From Chitinophaga sp. YR573 (lineage in GTDB: Bacteria; Bacteroidota; Bacteroidia; Chitinophagales; Chitinophagaceae): a stretch of 64,000 bases of DNA. The stretch covers positions 1,054,001 to 1,118,000 of the forward strand of contig NZ_FOJF01000003.1 in assembly GCF_900110995.1 (NCBI RefSeq), written 5' to 3'. A model generated the notes under the pieces. The model saw nothing but the letters and a program-made list of their open reading frames with translations, was not told the DNA's origin and made no database searches. The position numbers and the translations under genes are program-made. Positions 17,004 through 27,700 of the stretch are shown piece after piece. The number at the start of each line of letters is the position of its first letter. Position 1 is the first letter of the stretch.

Positions 17004-20000
17004 ATGAATAATTCCCGTAAAAGAGTGGGTTTGGCTTTTATGTGCCTTTTAATAATTTCCACGTTGAGAAGCATCCCGGCGCCTGCATTCCCATACCCCC
17101 CTGTGACCTACTTAGGAATTGAACACGGCTTATCAAATAATAGTGTCCGGCATATTTACCAGGATCATCAGGGCTTTATGTGGTTTGCGACATATGATGG
17201 TCTGGACAGATATGACGGGTATGACTTTAAAGTTTTCAGAAATACGCCGGGTGATAGTACTTCCCTGGTACATAGTATTATATCTTCTATAACGGAAGAT
17301 CATCATCACCTTTTATGGATTGGTACCAGGCAGGGAGCCAGCCGGTTTGACCATCTTTTGGATAAGTTTACTACTGTTAACTGGGATCCGGGGGATCATA
17401 AGCCTGTACAAAAGCTCAGAGCTGTTGTAAGAGATATTAAGTCGGACGAAAAAAACAATGTTTTTATAGGTACTGAGGGCCTTGGCCTGGTGATTTGCAG
17501 GGATGGAATGATTACCGGCACTACTGTTCCATTGATACAGTCAGGCACTAAAATAACCAGTTATGGCGTACATGCTATCAGAATAGATAAGAAGAACAGG
17601 GTATGGGTAATCGTACAGGATCGTGGCCTGGGCTTATTTGATCCTCAGTCTATGCAATTGCGGCTGGTAGATCAGTCGGCCCCCTCATCAGGCTGCCTTG
17701 AAACAGATGGTAAGCATGTATGGATAGGCGAATTGAATACGGTATATGATTATGATACGGATAATCATTCTACTGTTAAACTAACAGAGGGAACCGACAG
17801 AGTAGAATCTTTACTGCTGGATAGTGATCATAAACTTTGGATTGGTACAGAATCCGGCAATGTGAATATATTAGACCTTGACACAAAAAAGATGGAATAC
17901 CTGACACCAGGTGATAGCCGGTTTTCACTGGGAGGAGGGGGTATTCGTAATATTTATGAGGATAAGGATCACCGGAAATGGATAGCCACCTCCAGGAGCG
18001 GTGTAAATATTATTGATCCTCAGAAACACCGGTTCCAGACCTTTACTCATGAACCGGGGAATAGTAACAGTCTTACCGGTAATACAATTTCTGCATTGAA
18101 TGAAGCGCCCGACGGAAATCTGTGGATAGGAACAGATGGAGAAGGCGTGAATGTATGGGACAGGAAGCGGAATAGTTTTTCTTTTTATGCCAATAACCCG
18201 GCAGATCCGGAGTCGTTATCCGATAATTTCATTACTGGTATTAAAACAGATCATGCACAGCATATATGGATCGCAACATATAGGCATGGGTTAAACCGCT
18301 TTAACAGTGTTACCAATAGATTCAGGCGTTATGCCTGCATAAATCCCGTTTCGGGTAAAGAGAACAATGTGGTATTTTCCCTTTACGAAGACAGGGAACA
18401 TCAATTGTGGGCAGGCACTTTGCGTACCAGGGGAGTGTATGGAGCCCTGTACCGGTATAATGAGAAAGCAGACCGCTTTGACGCATTTGACACTAATCTT
18501 TCAGACCTTTTTACGTTGAAAGAAGACCGTAATGGTACGCTATGGGGTGGAAACCTGGAGCAACTGGTAAAAATAGATAAGCTTAATAAACAACACCAGT
18601 ATTATCATATTGGTTATACTATAAGAGCCATTTATGAAGATAAAAAGGGCAATTTATGGATAGGTACGGAGGGTGGTGGACTGATATTGTTTGACAAAAC
18701 GAAGAATACTGTAACGGCCAGTTATACCACACTTGACGGATTGTCTAACAATGTTGTGCTGAATATCCTGGAAGATGATCATGGTAATCTTTGGATGAGT
18801 ACATACAAAGGATTATCAAAATTCAGTATTGAAGAAAAGAGATTTGAAAATTACTATCAGGGAGATGGATTGCAGAGTAATCAGTTCTACTTTAATGCGG
18901 CGACAGCGTTACATTCCGGGGAGATGGCCTTTGGAGGTATAAAAGGGTTCAATTTATTTCATCCGGACAGTATAACCCCGGTCCATGCCATGCCACGCCT
19001 GTTCCTTACAGGGATAAGTGTTGATGGTAAATCCCTGGAGCAGTATAATAAATATATCAGCAGGGTAGATGATGATCATATTGTTTCTATAAAGGTACCT
19101 TACAATGAGGCCGTTATTTTATTAAACTTTACTGCGCTGGAGTACTCTGCCCCCGATAAAATAAGATATACCTATTTTATGGAAGGTTGGGACAAGAACT
19201 GGACCAACACCGGTAATATGAGAATTGCGGCGTATACACATCTCAGTGAAGGCAATTATATTTTCAGGGCTAAATGTACGAATGCCGGAGGGCTTTGGAA
19301 TCCTGAGGAAATTGTGTTGTATATCACGGTATTGCCTCCCTGGTACAGAAGCTGGTGGGCGTTGCTTGCTTATGCACTGATATTGTCTGGTACAGCCTAC
19401 CTGTTTTTCCTTTATAAGATCCGGCAAAACAGGTTGAAATATGAGATCAGGGTTGCCCATGTAAGTGCAGAGAAGGAAAAAGAGATGAATGAAAAGAAGA
19501 TGGCTTTTTTTACCCATGTCTCTCATGAATTCAGAACGCCGCTTACACTGATCGTTAATCCGGTAAAAGAAATGCTTGCCAGTGCGCGGAAAGAAGCTGA
19601 TCCGGAGAAGTTAAATATCATATACCGTAATGCCCGCAGGTTATTGGGACTTGTAGACCATTTACTCTTGTTCCGTAAGGCTGATACTGACGGTGATAGT
19701 CTTAAACTGGTAAGACTGGATTTCAATTCATTATGTAGTGACGTCTATCATTGTTTTGAAGAGCAGGCGCGGATAAAAAAGATCGATTATCATTTTAAGA
19801 GTCCGGATGTATTACCGGAAATGTATGTAGACCGTGAAAAGATGGAGATCGTGTTGTATAACCTTTTGTCTAATGCGCTCAGGTTTACTCCAGAGGGAGG
19901 GGGAATTCAGTTTACTGTACAGGAAACGGTAAACAATGTGGAGGTCAGGATTGCGGATAGTGGTCCGGGTATTCCATCACATGCCGGAGAGCGGCTTTTT

Positions 20001-21101
20001 CGGAAATTTTACCAGGTAATGGGCAATGTCTCTTCTGGTAGTGGTTTTGGTATAGGTCTTTATCTTGTTAAACATTTTATGGAGAGCCACTTTGGAACGG
20101 TGAGTTATGAAAGCAGGGAAGGAGAAGGGACTACATTTTTGCTCACATTGCGAAAGGGAAAAGAACACTTTGGTAATCTGCCTGTGTATGATGATGTTGC
20201 AGAGGGGGCGACGCTGTTGCATGAACTCGTGGATGAAAGTACTGCTGAGAGTATGCCAGAAACAACAAACATTGACCTGGCTTTACTGGTAACGGAAAAA
20301 CAGACGATCCTGGTGATAGATGATGATGATGCGCTGAGGAAGTATGTTGTGCAGGTATTTGCAAATGAATTTACGGTGATACAGGCTGATAATGGAACGG
20401 AAGGCGCAAGGCTTGCCAAACATTACCTGCCGGACATCATTATAAGTGATATTACCATGCAGGGAATGAATGGTATAGAACTTTGTACGTTGATCAAAGA
20501 GGATACTGTTCTCTCGCATATTCCGGTTATACTGCTTACGGCCAGTACAGCTTCAGAAACCCGTTTAAAAGGGATTCAAAGTGGTGCAGATGACTATATT
20601 ACCAAGCCATTTGAGAATGATTTATTGTATGCCAGGGTAATTGGTATGCTGAAGAAAAGGAATACACTGCAACAATATTTTTATAACGAAGTCACGCTTA
20701 AAAAAAATGAGCAGAAGGTTTCAGCGGAGTACCGGGAATTTCTTAATAATTGTATGAGAATAGTTGAAAATCATCTGGATGATGATAACTTTTCGATCAA
20801 AACTTTTTCTGCTGAGATAGGTATGAGTCATTCCAGCCTTTATAAAAAAGTAAAATCCGTATCTGGTCAGTCTATCAAAGGATTTATACGTTTTATCAGG
20901 CTTCGGAAAGCGGCGGAAATTATGATTAATTCTGAATACAATATCACGGAAATTGCCAGTATGGTAGGGTTCAATGATACTAAATATTTCCGGGAATATT
21001 TTTATACTCTTTTTGGTATGAATCCATCTGAGTATATCCGGAAGTTCAGAAAACCTTTCCATAATAATCTTCAATTGAATAAGAAGATTATAAAGGAATA
21101 A
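17004..21101 (+). CDS. Hybrid two-component system sensor-regulator (HTCS) of PUL 1
   Basis: About 1365 residues from the ATG at 17004, chosen because it gives an N-terminal membrane/signal segment and lies after the repeat element; an in-frame ATG at 16836 would translate the repeat. Order: periplasmic double beta-propeller of two-component-regulator repeats (about 30-700, many WIGT and N-L-W-I-G blocks), Y_Y_Y domain (about 700-780), one transmembrane helix (about 783-806), HisKA with phospho-acceptor in SHEFRTP (His841), HATPase (NLLSNALRF, DSGPGIP, GIGLYLVK), receiver with phospho-acceptor Asp1149 (SDITMQG) and a C-terminal AraC-type DNA-binding domain (about 1245-1350). It should sense a released oligosaccharide in the periplasm and activate the PUL. 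The ACCCCT repeats upstream of SusC are the likely target, by position. Confidence 0.95.
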   Translation: MNNSRKRVGLAFMCLLIISTLRSIPAPAFPYPPVTYLGIEHGLSNNSVRHIYQDHQGFMWFATYDGLDRYDGYDFKVFRNTPGDSTSLVHSIISSITEDHHHLLWIGTRQGASRFDHLLDKFTTVNWDPGDHKPVQKLRAVVRDIKSDEKNNVFIGTEGLGLVICRDGMITGTTVPLIQSGTKITSYGVHAIRIDKKNRVWVIVQDRGLGLFDPQSMQLRLVDQSAPSSGCLETDGKHVWIGELNTVYDYDTDNHSTVKLTEGTDRVESLLLDSDHKLWIGTESGNVNILDLDTKKMEYLTPGDSRFSLGGGGIRNIYEDKDHRKWIATSRSGVNIIDPQKHRFQTFTHEPGNSNSLTGNTISALNEAPDGNLWIGTDGEGVNVWDRKRNSFSFYANNPADPESLSDNFITGIKTDHAQHIWIATYRHGLNRFNSVTNRFRRYACINPVSGKENNVVFSLYEDREHQLWAGTLRTRGVYGALYRYNEKADRFDAFDTNLSDLFTLKEDRNGTLWGGNLEQLVKIDKLNKQHQYYHIGYTIRAIYEDKKGNLWIGTEGGGLILFDKTKNTVTASYTTLDGLSNNVVLNILEDDHGNLWMSTYKGLSKFSIEEKRFENYYQGDGLQSNQFYFNAATALHSGEMAFGGIKGFNLFHPDSITPVHAMPRLFLTGISVDGKSLEQYNKYISRVDDDHIVSIKVPYNEAVILLNFTALEYSAPDKIRYTYFMEGWDKNWTNTGNMRIAAYTHLSEGNYIFRAKCTNAGGLWNPEEIVLYITVLPPWYRSWWALLAYALILSGTAYLFFLYKIRQNRLKYEIRVAHVSAEKEKEMNEKKMAFFTHVSHEFRTPLTLIVNPVKEMLASARKEADPEKLNIIYRNARRLLGLVDHLLLFRKADTDGDSLKLVRLDFNSLCSDVYHCFEEQARIKKIDYHFKSPDVLPEMYVDREKMEIVLYNLLSNALRFTPEGGGIQFTVQETVNNVEVRIADSGPGIPSHAGERLFRKFYQVMGNVSSGSGFGIGLYLVKHFMESHFGTVSYESREGEGTTFLLTLRKGKEHFGNLPVYDDVAEGATLLHELVDESTAESMPETTNIDLALLVTEKQTILVIDDDDALRKYVVQVFANEFTVIQADNGTEGARLAKHYLPDIIISDITMQGMNGIELCTLIKEDTVLSHIPVILLTASTASETRLKGIQSGADDYITKPFENDLLYARVIGMLKKRNTLQQYFYNEVTLKKNEQKVSAEYREFLNNCMRIVENHLDDDNFSIKTFSAEIGMSHSSLYKKVKSVSGQSIKGFIRFIRLRKAAEIMINSEYNITEIASMVGFNDTKYFREYFYTLFGMNPSEYIRKFRKPFHNNLQLNKKIIKE

Positions 21102-21131
21102 TGTTTTCTACTTACAAGGATATTGTTTGCA

Positions 21132-21956
21132 CTATGATTCCGGATTTATAAGTTTCTCTACTTCGGAAACAGGAATATTAAACACTTTAGAAATAGATTC
21201 TGTATCATATCCAAGTTCTTTCATCCTGATCGCCGTTTGCATTTGGTTTTCCGCTTTCTCTTCTTCTCTCCCTATCTGATAAAACGCATCATCTTTCATC
21301 TTAAAAAATGTTCTTGTAGATATCATATGTTTGAATTTAAGTTTAACATTGTCGTTACATAATTGCACTAAGACACGCAGCTGATTAATATGCTTCCCTT
21401 CTGTTAAATCACCGTCGGCAGAGGGATTGATCTCCTGCAAAATGTTTTTTAATGCCTTCTCTATATTATCATTTCCGAAGTTAGCTAAAATTGCAAATAC
21501 TTTTACTTCGGGCTTATCTGATTGTAAAAAAAATTTGTACTCAATTCCGTTCAACGGAATTATTTTATACCAGAATTTTAAATTTTCATGCCTGATAGTA
21601 GTCTTCATGGTAACTGCATCTTTTCCCATGAAAATGACATATTGTTTTACTGGTATGCCGTATTTACGATACAGCATCACCGCATATTCAGCCATGCGAT
21701 ATGCCATGTTTTTATCATTCTGAGACTGCCATTCTATATGAAGGATAAAAGTATTGTTATGCCTGTCTGTTATTTCCTTCAATACATCCGGCTTCCTTTC
21801 CTTTGTGTATTGCAGATCATCAGGAATTTCCCTGCTTGCAGAAATATCTAACTGCAGCACATCCTTCATGAAAACAGGCAATACAGATTCCATATTCTCC
21901 TTTACAATCTTGTCATATTTATTAGCCTGCTTCAGGTCTATACTATCTTCTTCCAT
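21132..21956 (-). CDS. Rpn-family PD-(D/E)XK nuclease (transposase_31/PDDEXK_2-like)
   Basis: 274 residues. The N-terminal part shows the nuclease core: PD at 56-57 (KERKPDVLKEI), then a hydrophobic strand ending in E-x-Q (ILHIEWQSQ, Glu75 and Gln77), and MAYRMAEYAVMLYRKYG, all typical of recombination-promoting nuclease (Rpn) proteins. The C-terminus (AIRMKELGYDTESISKVFNI) carries the short helix-turn motif often found at the end of these proteins. Known relatives cut DNA non-specifically and promote RecA-independent recombination; some are implicated in phage defence. No partner gene is adjacent. It is convergent with the HTCS gene, with 30 nt between the stops. Family call good; role inferred. 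Confidence 0.82.
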   Translation of the reverse strand: MEEDSIDLKQANKYDKIVKENMESVLPVFMKDVLQLDISASREIPDDLQYTKERKPDVLKEITDRHNNTFILHIEWQSQNDKNMAYRMAEYAVMLYRKYGIPVKQYVIFMGKDAVTMKTTIRHENLKFWYKIIPLNGIEYKFFLQSDKPEVKVFAILANFGNDNIEKALKNILQEINPSADGDLTEGKHINQLRVLVQLCNDNVKLKFKHMISTRTFFKMKDDAFYQIGREEEKAENQMQTAIRMKELGYDTESISKVFNIPVSEVEKLINPES

Positions 21957-22026
21957 TTAATTGAATAAATGATTAAATAAATAAGTCACTAACTTTTAAC
22001 AGGGGAGAAGATGATAACCGGGTAAC

Positions 22027-22062
22027 AAAAAAGAACAGCCCTGATGTTGATCACCAGGGCTG
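22027..22062 (-). terminator. Terminator for the minus-strand GH99-like gene
   Basis: CAGCCCTG (22036-22043) and CAGGGCTG (22055-22062) form the stem. Read on the minus strand the hairpin is followed by a T-rich tract (complement of the A run at 22027-22032), about 90 nt beyond the stop of the lipoprotein gene. Confidence 0.75.
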
Positions 22063-22151
22063 CTCTAATATTTTTTAAGATGCTGTTTTCGTTTAACGAA
22101 TGTAAGAAAATAATAAATTTAATTGCAAATTTTTTTATTGGCAAAGAAAAT

Positions 22152-23747
22152 TTAGTTCTGCAATGTCCACTGACTACTCTCAAAATAATTAGGTACCGCC
22201 GTACACTGTGCCAGTCCGCTCTGATTCTCTAGGTTGAGATACGTACCCTGCCATTCATTCTTAAGGCGTGTAAGCCCATTATAGCTCTCTAGAACCCAAT
22301 AACTGCTGTAATAAGTATCAGGGACTGCTGTACTTTCTGCATAGCTGTAAAGGTGTTCTATGTTCAAATAATGACTGGTAGATAAATTCTTAAACCGGAT
22401 ATGACCATTTACCGTTTCCTGTACCCATTTGTATTGATTACCGGTATTGACAGTACTGTATTTTACCTGGCCATTCTCTTCGTACAGATAAGTACTCAGC
22501 CATTTGTTTTTAATATACACACCACTTGTAGGAGGAGTTGTACCACCACTGATCGTATTGAGTAAACTTTCTGCATTGCTTACCTGTAAATTAGCCAGGT
22601 AAGTAAATACCTGGTTCAACTGCTGCTGTACACTGCTATTACCGCTGTATTGTTTTCTGTACTGATATAAACGATATACAACTTCCAGCTCATGCTGTCC
22701 ATAGGTAACGCCAAGTTTCTGCTGCATCAGGGTTAAGAAGGAGTAACCATATTCCTGGGTAGGTTCTATAATGGTACCTTCTCCATAATCATTCCAGGTA
22801 GCAAACTGGATAATGTTTACAGAAGAGTTAATTGCTTTATCCAGCATAGTGGAGAAAGTGCCGGTGCCATTGAAAGGAATCTGCCAGGTGGGGCCATCTG
22901 CGCCACCTGCGGCATAGAAGGAATTAAATCCGGGATATACCACGCCAACAGATAAAGGGAAACTGCTTGCCTGTGCGTAGTAGTTGTCTACAACAGTGGG
23001 ATGTTGCTGATAAATCCAGGGAAATTCTCCCCCTGTATTATTACTGCCTACCTGACCGGTAAATCCGTACAGCGGCAATACTTTAGGCTTAGGACTGATA
23101 CCACTCAGGATAGCATCCCATTCGGATGGCTGGTGGAAGGTAATAGGACCGAAGTTCAACACCACAGGTACTCCATTCGTTCTTAAATAATTACTCTGGT
23201 TAAAGTAGTTATTCTGCATGTATACGAAATCACCATGCGCACCAGACGTGTTACCGGCATCCCAGTTCCTGTCTTCATGCACGATAGAGAATTGCAATCC
23301 TACAGATTGCAGTTTGCTGATGAGAGCATTGGAATTACTCAGGTTATCAGGATAGTCATATAACTGCCTGGTACCTGGCCAGTCGATAAATACACCATCA
23401 GCACCGGCATATTTCATCAGTAATAACTGGTACTCTATGATATCCGGGTCGCCTGAAGCATAAGGGCCTGTCTGGGGATAGTAGTAAGCAGCAATCTGTC
23501 GCTTCCCGTTAGTGATGATGTCCGGGTTCTGGGTGTTCATCTTCCAGTGATAACCCCAGGCACCTCTGGAAGCCGGTGTTTCGAACCAGGGCATCCAGTG
23601 AATAAAGACTTTTTTGCTAACAGTTTTGCTTACAGCATTTACCGCTACTGCCGGTAAAGTTAACGTGGAGTCATTTTGCTTTAATTCCGTTTTGTTACAC
23701 GCAAGCAAAAAGGAGGCGTAAAAAAAGAGCCATGCTAATTTTTTCAT
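22152..23747 (-). CDS. Lipoprotein with GH71/GH99-like domain and C-terminal beta-trefoil-like domain
   Basis: 531 residues. Residues 1-17 are a lipoprotein signal ending in LLAC, so Cys17 is probably lipidated. Residues 45-400 resemble the glycoside hydrolase family 71/99-like barrel: VFIHWMPWFETP, IAAYYYPQTGPYASGDPDIIEYQ, MKYAGADGVFIDWPG and FATWNDYGEGTIIEPT, the last being the usual strand 8 block with an acidic pair. Residues 410-531 contain three similar stretches of about 40 residues with W-x-x-x-Y-L and Y-L-N-(I/L)-E blocks, resembling a fascin- or ricin-type trefoil that may bind carbohydrate. It may act on alpha-linked glycans at the surface. It is monocistronic, with its own terminator. 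The hydrolase call is by motif reading and the substrate is unknown. Confidence 0.75.
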   Translation of the reverse strand: MKKLAWLFFYASFLLACNKTELKQNDSTLTLPAVAVNAVSKTVSKKVFIHWMPWFETPASRGAWGYHWKMNTQNPDIITNGKRQIAAYYYPQTGPYASGDPDIIEYQLLLMKYAGADGVFIDWPGTRQLYDYPDNLSNSNALISKLQSVGLQFSIVHEDRNWDAGNTSGAHGDFVYMQNNYFNQSNYLRTNGVPVVLNFGPITFHQPSEWDAILSGISPKPKVLPLYGFTGQVGSNNTGGEFPWIYQQHPTVVDNYYAQASSFPLSVGVVYPGFNSFYAAGGADGPTWQIPFNGTGTFSTMLDKAINSSVNIIQFATWNDYGEGTIIEPTQEYGYSFLTLMQQKLGVTYGQHELEVVYRLYQYRKQYSGNSSVQQQLNQVFTYLANLQVSNAESLLNTISGGTTPPTSGVYIKNKWLSTYLYEENGQVKYSTVNTGNQYKWVQETVNGHIRFKNLSTSHYLNIEHLYSYAESTAVPDTYYSSYWVLESYNGLTRLKNEWQGTYLNLENQSGLAQCTAVPNYFESSQWTLQN

Positions 23748-23953
23748 TTGGTTATTTTGAGATGAGTAAAAGATATGGATTAAGGTTTCCGGGAGCCAAA
23801 GTACATATATGATTTTATCCTTTGTAATAATATGCTGAAAATATAGAAGAATTCAGCAGAGTAAAATTATATTAGTTTGATAATCATCTGTTTGAGGAAA
23901 GTAGATATATAGGTTGATTCCTGTAAAAATATTATAATTATTTTGCGGTAGTT

Positions 23954-24640
23954 ATGAATTACAAACTCATCATCATCCTTCCATTGCTTGTTATCTTCAT
24001 GATTGCATGCATTAAGACCAAAAAATTAACTGTACCTGCCTCATTGCTGGCAGGACTCATTGGTTTCCTCATCAGGACAGGAGCAGGTTACCCGGGCCTC
24101 ATTATATTGGTAGCATTTTTTATCATGGGGGTATTGGCTACGTCCCATAAAAAGGAGCTAAAAGCCAATGCCGGCGAGCAACAAAGGACGGCCTCTCAGG
24201 TTTTTGCCAATGGAGGAATGGCCGCTATACTGGCAACAATAGCCATATTCTATCCTCACCGGGAAGAATTAAATTTAATGATGGCTGCCAGTCTGGCTTC
24301 TGCCACAGCAGATACATTGTCTTCAGAACTGGGTATGGTATATGGCCGTAGATTTTATAACGTGTTGACTTTTAAAAGAGACGGGAAGGGGCTTAATGGA
24401 GTAGTTAGTCTGGAAGGTACTATACTCGGGGCCGCTGGTGCACTGGTAATTGCCGGCATTTACGGTATAGGGCATGGTTTTAATTATCAGTGCCTGGTGA
24501 TCGTGTTTGCCGGTATAATGGGTAACCTGGCGGATTCCGTGCTGGGGGCCACACTGGAACGTAAGCACAAAATAGGGAACGATACCGTTAACTTCTTAAA
24601 TACCCTTTTCGCAGCATTTGTAGCTGGCTTGCTTTATTAA
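23954..24640 (+). CDS. DUF92 family integral membrane protein
   Basis: 228 residues with about six hydrophobic segments. Hallmark blocks are LASATADTLSSELGMVYG, GLNGVVSLEGTILGAAGA and GNLADSVLGATLERK, which match the DUF92/TMEM19 family. Plant relatives (VTE6) phosphorylate phytyl phosphate, so a polyprenyl-phosphate kinase-type role is conceivable, but this is inference. Inner membrane location is expected. It is transcribed in the same direction as the CheB-CheR kinase gene 79 nt downstream and divergently from the GH99-like lipoprotein. Confidence 0.82.
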   Translation: MNYKLIIILPLLVIFMIACIKTKKLTVPASLLAGLIGFLIRTGAGYPGLIILVAFFIMGVLATSHKKELKANAGEQQRTASQVFANGGMAAILATIAIFYPHREELNLMMAASLASATADTLSSELGMVYGRRFYNVLTFKRDGKGLNGVVSLEGTILGAAGALVIAGIYGIGHGFNYQCLVIVFAGIMGNLADSVLGATLERKHKIGNDTVNFLNTLFAAFVAGLLY

Positions 24641-24672
24641 CCGAAATTAAAAAGGTTACAACATAAATAGCC

Positions 24673-24701
24673 TAACTTTAGAGTTGCACGTTTTCGACGT
24701 G
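24673..24701 (+). promoter_or_regulatory. Candidate promoter and small hairpin upstream of the CheB-CheR kinase gene
   Basis: TAACTTTA (24673-24680) matches seven of eight positions of the TAnnTTTG -7 box. CACGT (24687-24691) and ACGTG (24697-24701) form an inverted repeat where transcription would begin, 19 nt before the ATG. Confidence 0.35.
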
Positions 24702-24719
24702 TAGTTAAAAGGCACATAT

Positions 24720-27700
24720 ATGAAAGAAGGACAATGCATTGTTGCTATTGGCGCTTCAGCCGGTGGATTAGGCCAAATAAACACCTTCTTCGATTATACC
24801 CCTCTGGATAGCGTCTCCTATATTATCATTCAACATTTATCTGCTGACTATAAGAGTATGATGTCTTCGCTGCTGACCAAACACAGTAAGTTAAACGTGC
24901 TGGAAGCAGAAGATGGGATGCTGGTAGAAACGAATAAGGTATATCTTATTCCCAGTAAAAGCAGCATGACTATCAAAGATGGGCGTTTATTGCTGACGAA
25001 CAAACAAAAAGGCGTTAATCTCACTATCAATACTTTTTTTACTTCTCTTGCTGAAGAAGCAGGTGAAAATGCCATAGGCATTATCCTTGCAGGAACCGGT
25101 GATGATGGTACAGAGGGGGGGAAGTCTATTAAGAATGCCGGTGGCCTGGTGATTGTAAGTAAACCGGAATTGTCTGAATTCGATCAGATGCCTATGAGCG
25201 CTATCGCTGCTGGTCTGGCGGATTATGTATTGTTGCCCGAACAGATGCCGTTATTGATACAACGTTATGTAAGTGATAAAATGAAGAATACCGATCCTGA
25301 TATTGAAGCGGAAGAAGAATTGATCATGATGAAAATTATCGGACTTATAAAAGATAAGCTACCGGAAGATTTTTCAGGATATAAAAAGACAACGATTTTA
25401 CGCCGGATTAAAAGACGAGTGACCCTCCTGAGCTGTAAAGGGCTGGTTGACTATTTTGTGCTGCTGAAAAAAGATGATAAAGAATTACAAAACCTGGTGA
25501 AGGATTTTTTAATCAGTGTGACTTCCTTTTTCCGGGATAAAGCAGCCTTCGAGATTTTAGAAGAAAGTATCATTCCGGAAATGATCGAAGCTAAAGGAGA
25601 GGAAGAAATTAAAGTATGGGTGGCTGGTTGTGCAACAGGAGAAGAAGCCTATTCCCTGGCGATATTGTTACGGGAATATCTGGATGCAACCAATAAAAAG
25701 AATGCGGTAAAAATATTTGCAACAGATATTGATGGTGATGCATTACAATTGGCCGGCAAAGGATATTATAGCGAAAATATTGAAAAGGATTTATCCCCGG
25801 AAAGATTAAAACGCTTTTTTACAAAGGATGATAAGGGATACAAGATTAAACCATCCGTCCGTGAGATGCTTATTTTTGCACACCATAACATGGTGAAGAA
25901 TCCTCCTTATTGTAATATTGATTTTATCAGTTGCCGCAATCTGCTGATCTATATGAATCATAGTCTGCAGCGGAAAGTACTGAATATGCTACATTTTGGT
26001 ATGCGCTATGGGGGATATTTATTTTTAGGCCCCAGTGAAAATGTAACAGACTTCATTTCCCATCTGGAAGAAGTGAATAAGAAATGGAAGATCTATAAAA
26101 ATATCCAGGCAAAAAGGATCATGAGTTTTGAGGATTTTACGGCTCCTGTGGTGGAAAGTAAAATATATGTATTGCCTCAATGGAAATCTGATGAAAGAAA
26201 AAAGGTTATTACTACTGCTAATGCAGATATGGATCTCCTGATTGAAATGGGATATGCAGGATTAATGATTGATGAAAGTGATCAGGTGACAAGTGTATTT
26301 GGGGAAAGTACCCATTTCCTGCATCAGAAGATGTTCAATCATCATTTGCCTGATCTTTTGTCGAAACCATTGCAGGTGGCATTTATAACAGCCAGTATAG
26401 AAGCAGATAAAACAAATAAGTTAGTAGTTGTAAAAGGAATTGAGGTAGCGGGTATAGATTCGTCCGTTTCATTATCTGTAAAACCTTTGGCGGTTGATAA
26501 AACAAGACTGGTGCTGTTTCTGGAAGACAATAAACAGGCGTTTTCATTTGACGAAAGTTTTTTTAAGGATAAGTATACGGTAAATATTGAGGAAGAATTA
26601 CGCACCACCAGGGAGAGCCTGATCTCTACCCATGAACTGCTGAATGCTTCGAATGAGAATATGCAGTCGTTCAATGAAGAACTGCTTTCTGCCAATGAAG
26701 AAATGCAGAGTACCAATGAGGAGATGCAATCTGTGAATGAAGAGTTACAGACTATTAACGCAGAATATCAGTCCAAGATAAAAGAGCTGTCCAATCTAAA
26801 TGATGATCTCAATAACTATTTCCGCAGTAATGTGAATGGGCAGATTTTTGTGAATAAGGAATTAATGCTGATGAAGTTTTCACCTGCAGCAGAGATACAT
26901 ATCAACCTGCTGGAAATAGATATTGGAAGGCCGTTAAGTGATATCTCCACCAATATCCGTTTTGAAACAATTGAAAAAGATATTAAGGATGTGCTGGCCA
27001 ACGGATGTGTAATTACCCGCGAGATACAGGCTGTTAACGAGAAATGGTTCCAGGTGATGACGATGCCTTACCTGCGTAAAGGAAATAACGAAACAGACGG
27101 GGCTATTATCACCTTTAATGATATCTCTGAATTAAAAAAGATCCAACAGGAATTATCTCGTAGTAATAAAGTGTTACAGGCTATTAATACAGATCTGGAT
27201 AATTTTGTGTTTACTTCTTCTCATGATCTGTTAAGTCCGATGAATAATATAGAGCAGATCATCTATTTCATCAATGAGAAGAATACGATCTTTGATGTTG
27301 AAACAAAGGGTTATGTAAATATGTTGTCAACGGCGGTTGACAGGTTCCGGGGAGTTATTAAAGAGATGGCAGCAATAGGGAAGATGGAGAGCGAGATGCT
27401 GAAGCTGGAAGAGATCAATGTTGATGAAATTATAGGAGAGATTTTGGAGAGTATTCAATGGAAAATTGAATCGGAACGTGCGGATATAAAAATGTCCCTG
27501 GATGTTAAACACATTCTTTTTTCTAAAAAGAATTGCAGGAGTATGATTTATAATTTGATTAATAATGCACTTAAATTTAAATCTCCTCTCAGGTATCCTG
27601 AAATCCTTATCAGTACCAAAGATCTGCCGGATTATATTCTTTTGTCTGTAAAAGATAATGGCATTGGTATTGGTAAAGCGAAAATCAGGAGTATCTTTAA

